Of a stretch of DNA of 64,000 bases, positions 57,042 to 64,000 are shown piece by piece; position 1 is the first letter of the stretch; the number at the start of each line of letters is the position of its first letter. A model generated the notes under the pieces. That model was not told the origin of the DNA. It saw only the letters and a program-made list of their open reading frames with translations, and made no database searches. A program made the translations under genes and the position numbers. The stretch comes from Cavenderia fasciculata. Lineage: Eukaryota; Evosea; Eumycetozoa; Acytosteliales; Cavenderiaceae. The DNA lies in the NCBI RefSeq assembly GCF_000203815.1, contig NW_004457723.1, positions 62,001-126,000 on the forward strand, in the 5' to 3' direction.

Positions 57042-59928
57042 CTATTTGGTTGGAGTTTTCTTAAATGCAACAGCAATCAAACCCTTTACTTGATCTGATG
57101 ATACAGGCATTGATTGTTGATAACACTTTTGTGTCAACTCTAAAAAGTGATGATATTTGGCGAGGAATACTTCTTCCAAGTAATCCCAAATAACCAATAT
57201 AAGTGGTGAATCTCTAGTTATATGTTTATAAATACTAGCCAATGCTTTAATAAATCCTTTTTCAATCTAAATATAAATAAATAAATAAATAAATATAAGT
57301 AAAAGAGGGTAGAGATTATTGTTTTCTTTTTTTGTTTTCTAATTTACATTTTCAGTTTTAAATTTCTCTACAATCTTTTTATATTGTTGTTTTGAATGAG
57401 ATTGTTGGAATTGAATATCACTTGGTGGAAGTGTGAGTAACAATTCATCCATCTTTTGATAGAAATCAAATAATGGTTTAAACTTTAATCCTATCAAGAA
57501 ATCGGTATAAATGAGAAGGTTGTCTCTATAACGATTGTCAGATTGCTCATAATATGGTTTGAGACAACTGATACCAATTTCGCCCATTCTACTACTCAAG
57601 TAGTAATAATTTTCTGTTCGAGCAATGAATTTGTATTTCTCGTCTGGTGATTTTTCAACCAATTGATCCATCCATGAATTCAATGCAACTACCACTTTAT
57701 AATATGATGAATTAATCAATGATGTTATAGATTCCATTTCTTCAGTTGATCTATATTTCTCTAATGATTTTACAAATATCTAAAAGAAAAAGAAAGAGAG
57801 GAAAATTAGAATATTAAAGAATTTTCTATTTTCTTTTGTTTAATGACATACTGGGAAATGTTTAAAATGTGATAATACTCCACATTTCTTTAATGAAGAT
57901 TGAGTTGATTTAATTGAATCAACTTGTAAATCCTAAATAATAAAAAAATAGATATATATTAGTTTCAAATCCTCATATATATTTTTGTTTTTTGAATTCT
58001 TACAATAAATTTGTTAAATAGTGTTTTCATTGTTTTTTGAACTTCTGATAATATTTTAATGATAAACGAACTATAGTCTGGACCCAATACAGAATGAGTA
58101 GCTATTTGTCTTTCAGTTTCAATCAACATTGTCAATAGATAGAATGGATTGATTTGATCAGCCTTTACTACCATATCCTTTAATTCATTGGACACTACCT
58201 TTTCAAACATCTTTGACAAGATGAAATCCAATGGATTTTCAATGACACCCAATGCTCCATCATCAATCAAACTCATCGACGATGGTGATATTGGTGGTGA
58301 TATTGGATGTGGTGAAGATTTTGATGGTTGTAATCCTATTGAACTATTATTATTTTTTAAATCATTTGTTGTAGTTGAAGTTGTCGATGTCGATGTAGTA
58401 CTTTGAGTACGACTATGATGATGATGTTGATGTCTACCTGATGAAGGTGGATCTGAAAATAAGAAAAATTCCATTAAAAATCTTTGTTCTGACATTATAG
58501 CATTATTAATACATGATAAACATAATTGAAATGCCTAAAACATTTAAATAAAATAATTAATATAATAATCTTTTCCTTTAATATGATTATTTACATACGG
58601 CATCAATTGAACGTTTTTTATGTGAAGATTTTGAAGGTGTTTGTGGAGTTGGTTGTAATTGTTGTTTTGAATTAGTTTCCAAAGCTTTTTTAACATGTGT
58701 AGAAAAAAAGTCTAAAAATAATCATAAAAAGATAATTAATTAATAAGTTGTAATAATATTATTATTTTTTTGATTTGTTTTTTCTTTTCTTTTCTTACCA
58801 TTTTGATCTTTTGATTCTTTTAATATTGAATTTTGTACATTTGAAAAAAAAGGTTTAACATCATGTTTATAAGATGATTTGTAAGCTTTGACATAGAGAG
58901 GAACGAGTGGATGAAACTTGTCAATATCCATTTGTTTGAGCCAATGTGCAAGAGGACGATAACGATTGAGAGAATCAAAGAATGCGCTGTGAATGGGTAG
59001 TTTCTCATCATCTTTGACAGATGAAGAGTCTCTAAAGTCTTTATGATTCTCTGCAGTTATCTTGAACTCTTTTTCAATTAGAGTCGACACCTTTATGGAA
59101 AACGATAGTTTAAAAGTCTCGAATAATTTACGTTGGTCTCTTACAGCCACCATATTCTCCATACCCGATTTGAGTTTAGTGAGTAGTGCCTTTTTAAGGT
59201 CACCAGCTGCTTTGATGGCGTTGGCCAATCCGTCAGCCGATTGAAAGTCTGGTGTGTTGAGACACTTGATTGTCTTTTCGTCGAGTGTCAGCAGATTGAG
59301 TAGATACTCGAGTGACTTCATCAACTCTTTTTGATTGTTTGATACAATGTTCATCTTGTTGTTTTTACTCTCTATATGTTCAATGTATTTCTTCATGTCT
59401 TGCAGTTGTTTGTTGTAATAGTCTATCCATGCCGTCACACCAGTTAAATGTGTTTGATCTTTATCTCCCAATTGACTAACCACTTCATTTACTCCCATTC
59501 CACTTTCCAATATACCAACTATCATTTCCTAATTGGAAACAAAAGTAAAGTAAATTAATAAATTAATATTATATTCTCTCTATTCCTCATATACATACAG
59601 TTTCAAGAGTTGATAATTGTTTACTAAGTTTTTCAGTTAATAAATCAACATCAGTTTCTGATGATAGATAGTTTTGAAGGATTGCTTCAAGATCATCTTC
59701 AATCACAACTTGTTCTACTACTACATTACTATTATTATTATTATTGTTATTGTTTGGATCAGAGAAAGAAGCAGTACTTGCTAATATATTACTTCGTTGA
59801 TTAGATGGTGATGAATGAGTCGATGAAGTTGCAGATGAAGGTGTTGCAATCGTCTGCTTTCTAGCTACTGCTGGTGATCCTTGTAAACTACCATTACTAG
59901 TATTTAATGGAGTTGTCGTAGAACTCAT
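57042..59928 (-). CDS. exocyst subunit Sec3 (EXOC1)
   Basis: About seven exons on the minus strand. After a Ser/Asn-rich leader, DDLEAILQNYLSSE leads into the conserved helical core: GVNEVVSQLGDKDQTHLTG, WIDYYNKQLQDMKKYIE, NNQKELMKSLEYLLNLL. Later exons contain SEQRFLMEFFLF and the C-terminal bundle (LNSWMDQLVEKSPDEKY, YLSSRMGEIGISCLKPYY, VIEKGF...AFKKTPTK). This matches the Sec3 family: a peripheral membrane subunit that marks sites of vesicle tethering at the plasma membrane. No PH-like N-terminal domain is visible, which in yeast Sec3 binds Rho GTPases; the leader may lack it. Confidence 0.8.
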
Positions 59929-60158
59929 AATAATTCCCTCTCTATATCTATCTCTCTTATCTATCTCTACAATAATACAATGGTAATGAACAAACTACAG
60001 AAGTTAGAATGAATTTTTAATTAAAATCTATTTTTTGAAAGAGTAAAAAAAAAAGCAAAGTTTGAAACATTTTAAATTAGTCGTTAGTTTGGTTTAGTTT
60101 AGTTTGTATCTTTATCTTTATTTGTACATACATATGTATTGTGAAGATAGAGAGACAG
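59929..60158. promoter_or_regulatory. divergent promoter spacer, Sec3 / histone deacetylase
   Basis: 230 bp between opposed starts, with TATC-rich and TTTAG-rich stretches. It must serve both genes; no defined site claimed. Confidence 0.45.
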
Positions 60159-61643
60159 ATGGCAGAATTCCCAACACAGATCAATAATACTAGCAAGAAG
60201 AAAGTATGCTACTTTCACGATCATGACATTGGCAACTATTTCTATGGACCATATCATCCGATGAAACCACACAGACTGTGTCTTACAAACAGTCTCGTTC
60301 TCAACTATGGACTACACAAAAAGATGGATGTATACAAAGCTCGTCGTGCAGATGCTCAAGATCTACTCAAGTTTCATTCAAATGATTATATTGACTTTTT
60401 AGAAAGGTTTGTAATGACATACAAACAAATATACATACATACAAACAGACATTTTGTTTGTACTTCTTTTTTTTTTTTTTTTGAAAGAAACTAACAAACT
60501 TATTTTTTTTGTTTTTTTTGTTCTTTCTCTACACTTTATAGAGTAACACCAGGATCTATAAATGAATTTAAAGATTGTATAAAGAGATTTCATATTGGAG
60601 AGGATTGTCCGGTGTTCCCGGGCCTGTACGATTATTGTACAGTGTATAGTGGCGGGTCGATCGAGGGAGCACTCAAACTCAACCACAAAATGTATGATGT
60701 GGCCATCAATTGGAGTGGAGGATTGCATCATGCACGTAAAGATGAGGCATCTGGATTCTGTTATATAAACGATATTGTGTTGGCGATTGTCGAGTTGTTG
60801 AAATACCATGCACGTGTCCTATACATTGATATAGACATTCACCACGGTGACGGTGTACAAGAAGCATTTTATTTGACCGATCGTGTCATGACGGTATCTT
60901 TTCACAAGTATGGAGGCGATTTCTTCCCCGGTACAGGCGACCTCGACGAGATTGGTGTGCGTGGCGGCAAGCACTATTCCGTCAACGTGCCTTTACGTGA
61001 TGGTATAGACGATCGATCATACCAGTCTATCTTTAAACCAGTCATACAAGGTGTGATGGATTACTATCGTCCGTCAGCTGTCGTCCTACAGTGTGGTGCA
61101 GACTCGTTGCGATTTGATCGGTTGGGATGCTTCAACCTCACGTTCAAGGGGCATGCCGAATGCGTACGTTTTGTCAAGTCGTTTAACCTGCCCACATTGG
61201 TACTCGGCGGTGGTGGATACACCGTAAGAAACGTCGCGAGATGTTGGACCTACGAGACATCGGTTCTGCTCGACACGGAAATCTCCAACGAGCTCCCCTT
61301 TAACGACTACATCCAATACTATGCGCCCGACTTTCAACTCCATCCCGACTATTCCGGCATCCCCTTTAGATACGAAAACCTCAACACCAAACAATACCTA
61401 GAGAACCTCAAAATCAAAATCCTCGAAAATCTCCGTCTCTTACAATGGGCTCCCTCTGTTCAAATTCAAGATATTCCTCCTGATATCATGAATCTTGATC
61501 TTGGTAATGAAGATAAGGTAAATATATCACACAAACACAAACACAAACAAATATACTAATTTCCAAATAATATTTATTTATAGCTTGATCCAGATAAAAG
61601 AAAACCATCCAAATCATCATTTGAAAGTATAGATACTTTATAA
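60159..61643 (+). CDS. class I histone deacetylase (HDAC3-like)
   Basis: Three exons (60159-60406, 60542-61517, 61584-61643) give 427 residues. The start is the ATG of MAEFPTQ at 60159; the upstream GTG at 60141 is not needed. Family marks: [66 protein letters not shown] (zinc and catalytic His/Asp), [18 protein letters not shown], and [15 protein letters not shown] and the tail ([20 protein letters not shown]) are closest to HDAC3/RPD3 proteins. It removes acetyl groups from histones in nuclear corepressor complexes. The middle exon is much more GC-rich than exons 1 and 3. Confidence 0.95.
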
Positions 61644-61720
61644 ACCAATTAGCTAACTAGTTATAATTTATGAACAAACACTCTACCTGTAAATAATAAT
61701 AATAATAATAATTTAATAAA

Positions 61721-63316
61721 TTAGAGAGATTCTTTATTTAAATCAATTTGTCTTGGATCTTCTTGATTTTGTTCTTTTGGTGCATTGGTTGATGAAAAGT
61801 AACCTTCGTAACCTTTGCCATTGGCAAAGATGATGCGACCGAGACCAGCGTGTTCACCGTGATCCCATCCACCTTGGTAGATGCCGTCACCCCATCGGGA
61901 CGTGCCAAAACCGTGTCTGTAACCATCGACAAAATCACCATTGTACATTGATCCATCGTCTTGTAGTTCTTGTCCGTGTCCCCAAGGACAGAGATTACGC
62001 AATTCTCCTTCATACACTCCAAATCCTTGTTTGACTACGAATCCCTTGACGCAATCACCGTCTTCCCAGTGACCTTCGACAAGCATATCATTTGAAAACC
62101 ATCGACCATTACCTGTTGGCACGCCATCCACCCAAGTACACTCAAACACTTGCTTGGTACTGACTAATCTACCAGGTCCGTGACGCAGACCGTTTTTATG
62201 GACACCTTCAAATATAGTACCATCGGTATATGCGACACGACCCTTTCCATGCCAATCGTCACCTAGAAACTCTCCATTGTATTCGAGTTGAACGTCTTTA
62301 CGTACTTCGTGTCCACGTACCAGATTGTCATTGACCCATTCACCACGAATTTCAAGTTCTTTGGTTAGATGCACACCGTAACCGTGACGTTTACCATTCT
62401 TCCATTCACCGTCATGTGACAGTCCGTCTCGACGTTGGTATACACCCAATCCTTCCATTTGGTCATTTGCCCAGAACCCATCGTAACTCGATCCATCAGC
62501 CCAAATGAATCTACCTGCCCCATGACGCTTTCCATCTACAAACTCGCCAACATACACCTCACCCGATGCAGTCTCGTATTCTCCAGGTCCCTGTGGTACA
62601 CCAGTATCACTCAATCCACCTTTATACTTTGTTCCTCTTTTACTTGTCACTTCTCCATGTTTACCAGTAATCTCTACATATTCAGCTCTTCCACTATCGT
62701 TCGTCTCTTTTTCCTTTTCCTTTTCTTCTTCTTGTTTTTCTGATGGGATACCTCTTGAACTAGCAATATCTTGTGAAAGTTGTTTAAATTGTTCAGATGT
62801 TTGTTGAGCTAGTTTAAACATGTCTTTGAGGTGTGGCAAGTGTTCAAGGAATGCTTGGTTTCTAGCTTCCTTTTCCGCTTGGTATGTCGAAAGTATATCG
62901 TCTCGCATCTTTTCGACACTCGGTATCTTTATCTTGTACAATTCAACCAATCGATCAGATGGTTTCAATCCACGAAACTCTTCCAATGTTGTAATATTGA
63001 ATCTCTTGTCACTCTTTTCAACTCTATATTTATATATTATCTCTGCTTCTTTTATATCTTCACTAGTAGTACCAGTAGTACTATAGTATCTAATAGTATT
63101 ATTATTATTATTTACATTATTATTGATTATTCTATTGTTATTTTGAAAAGTACTATAGTAAAAAGGAGAAGATGAAGATGAAGAGGATGATGACGATAAA
63201 CTACCTCCAATCAGAGGTAATGACAATGATGATGATGCACGTCTATACACTTGTCTAGCAACAGTATTAGTAGCTGCTGCAACACAAGTACTTCTACTAA
63301 ACATCATTTGCATCAT
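61721..63316 (-). CDS. MORN-repeat protein with mitochondrial-like N-terminus
   Basis: One exon of 531 codons. The first 80 residues are Ser/Arg-rich with almost no acid (RRASSSLSLPL, IRYYSTTG), like a mitochondrial import sequence. A helical, Lys/Glu-rich middle follows (residues 85-210). Then about twelve MORN units of 22-24 residues (consensus YxGxWxxGxxHGxG), for example YVGEFVDGKRHGAGRFIW and YNGDFVDGYRHGFGTSRW, run to near the end. MORN repeats usually bind phospholipid or actin-related partners. Mitochondrial location is inference from composition alone; no enzymatic domain is seen. Confidence 0.82.
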   Translation of the reverse strand: MMQMMFSRSTCVAAATNTVARQVYRRASSSLSLPLIGGSLSSSSSSSSSSPFYYSTFQNNNRIINNNVNNNNNTIRYYSTTGTTSEDIKEAEIIYKYRVEKSDKRFNITTLEEFRGLKPSDRLVELYKIKIPSVEKMRDDILSTYQAEKEARNQAFLEHLPHLKDMFKLAQQTSEQFKQLSQDIASSRGIPSEKQEEEKEKEKETNDSGRAEYVEITGKHGEVTSKRGTKYKGGLSDTGVPQGPGEYETASGEVYVGEFVDGKRHGAGRFIWADGSSYDGFWANDQMEGLGVYQRRDGLSHDGEWKNGKRHGYGVHLTKELEIRGEWVNDNLVRGHEVRKDVQLEYNGEFLGDDWHGKGRVAYTDGTIFEGVHKNGLRHGPGRLVSTKQVFECTWVDGVPTGNGRWFSNDMLVEGHWEDGDCVKGFVVKQGFGVYEGELRNLCPWGHGQELQDDGSMYNGDFVDGYRHGFGTSRWGDGIYQGGWDHGEHAGLGRIIFANGKGYEGYFSSTNAPKEQNQEDPRQIDLNKESL

Positions 63317-63547
63317 GATGATGATTATATGTATTTATTTATTATCTTTTTTTGAAAAGATAGGTAATTTTCGAAAATGAGAGTTCCCTCGTTTTTTTCA
63401 TGTGTGGTTTGGGTTTTGCGAACTTGGTTCAAATCATTTAAGATCTTCATTCAGCTCACATCTTGTCTTGTTTATTTATTTATTTATTTATTTATTAATA
63501 ATAGTAATCGATCGATCGATCACAAAGAAGAAGAAGAAGAGAAGAGG
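63317..63547. promoter_or_regulatory. divergent promoter spacer with TTTA and ATCG arrays
   Basis: 230 bp between the MORN gene start and the start of the next rightward gene. It contains a TTTA array (63471-63497) and an ATCG run (63508-63521) immediately before the Gln/Asn-rich gene. No site named. Confidence 0.45.
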
Positions 63548-64000
63548 ATGTTTCAAAATAATAGTACTTCGAGTCAGTTGTACTCTGGTGGGTCGTCGTT
63601 GGGTAGCTTGGGGTCGGGTGCAAACAACTCGTCGGCATCATTGTCATTATCAAGTCTTGGTGGATTAAATAATAATAATAATAATACTACACCTCTACAA
63701 AGATCACAGCAGCAACAACAACCTCAACAACAACAACCACAACAACAATTATTTCAAACACAACAACTATCAAATAGTAGTTTGAACTCTCAACAACAAC
63801 AACAACAGCAATTACAACAACAACAACAACAACAACAACAAGAGAACAAACAATATATTCCAAGTAGATTCTTTGTACAAGAGAATAAGACATCTGATTT
63901 AATGTCATCGACAGATAAGAGAAAGACTGCTCCCGAGTCTATTATGACATCACCTCCATACGGTCAACAATCGTCTCCTTTGGCACCGTACGATCACTCT
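63548..64000 (+). CDS. Gln/Asn-rich protein, 5' part only
   Basis: Open from the ATG at 63548 to the window edge. The first 100 residues are Ser/Gly/Asn and poly-Gln (LYSGGSSLGSLGSG, QQQQ blocks). After that the text turns less simple: YIPSRFFVQENKTSDLMSS, then KRKTAPESIMTSPPYG. This could be the flexible leader of a nuclear or pore protein, but no domain has started by the edge, so no family is named. Confidence 0.7.
   Translation, partial: MFQNNSTSSQLYSGGSSLGSLGSGANNSSASLSLSSLGGLNNNNNNTTPLQRSQQQQQPQQQQPQQQLFQTQQLSNSSLNSQQQQQQQLQQQQQQQQQENKQYIPSRFFVQENKTSDLMSSTDKRKTAPESIMTSPPYGQQSSPLAPYDHS

Noticed and set aside
63548-64000. Nup35/Nup53 for the partial gene at the right edge
   Set aside because: Low-complexity leader with a loose similarity only; the diagnostic RRM-like domain would lie beyond the window.

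Overview
The window looks like nuclear DNA of a dictyostelid social amoeba. It has AT-rich spacers full of A/T runs and microsatellites, short AT-rich introns with GTAAGT/GTATGT donors, proteins loaded with poly-Asn, poly-Gln and poly-Ser, and families typical of the group: FNIP-repeat kinases, a PSI/fibro-slime glycoprotein with CTDC cysteine repeats, and many ankyrin-like proteins. Several long exons are much richer in G/C at third codon positions than their surroundings, so a relative of Dictyostelium discoideum with a less extreme base bias fits better than D. discoideum itself. I do not name a species.

Left edge (1-5 kb) is mobile debris. A piggyBac transposase remnant is cut by the window edge. 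Next to it lies a short, broken piece of a Polinton-like virus carrying a packaging ATPase, a probable capsid gene and a small basic virion protein.

5-14 kb: two small poorly understood genes, ribosomal protein S29, glycogen synthase kinase 3, and a DnaJ domain fused to a TMEM185-type membrane protein. 14-33 kb: a secreted PSI-type glycoprotein; an FNIP-repeat kinase with 22 near-identical repeats; a roughly 1,950-residue coiled-coil protein; CDK8; and a decayed second FNIP kinase in opposite orientation. 33-43 kb: an m3C tRNA methyltransferase of the METTL2/6/8 family, a tRNA-Ala(AGC) embedded in duplicated and inverted-repeat DNA, an ankyrin-like protein, BCD1 (box C/D snoRNP assembly), an acidic protein of unknown function, and a CWC21/SRRM2-type splicing factor. 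44-64 kb: a PHO80-like cyclin, a stand-alone response-regulator protein followed by about 6 kb with no gene, an aldo-keto reductase, exocyst Sec3, a class I (HDAC3-like) histone deacetylase, a MORN-repeat protein with a mitochondrial-looking N-terminus, and the start of a Gln/Asn-rich protein.

The genes do not form one pathway; most are single housekeeping or regulatory genes. The accessory material is concentrated in the virus/transposon edge, the inverted pair of FNIP kinases (with a copy of the first one's 3' end beyond the PSI gene), and the tRNA neighbourhood. Exon boundaries were read by eye from GT/AG signals and reading-frame continuity.
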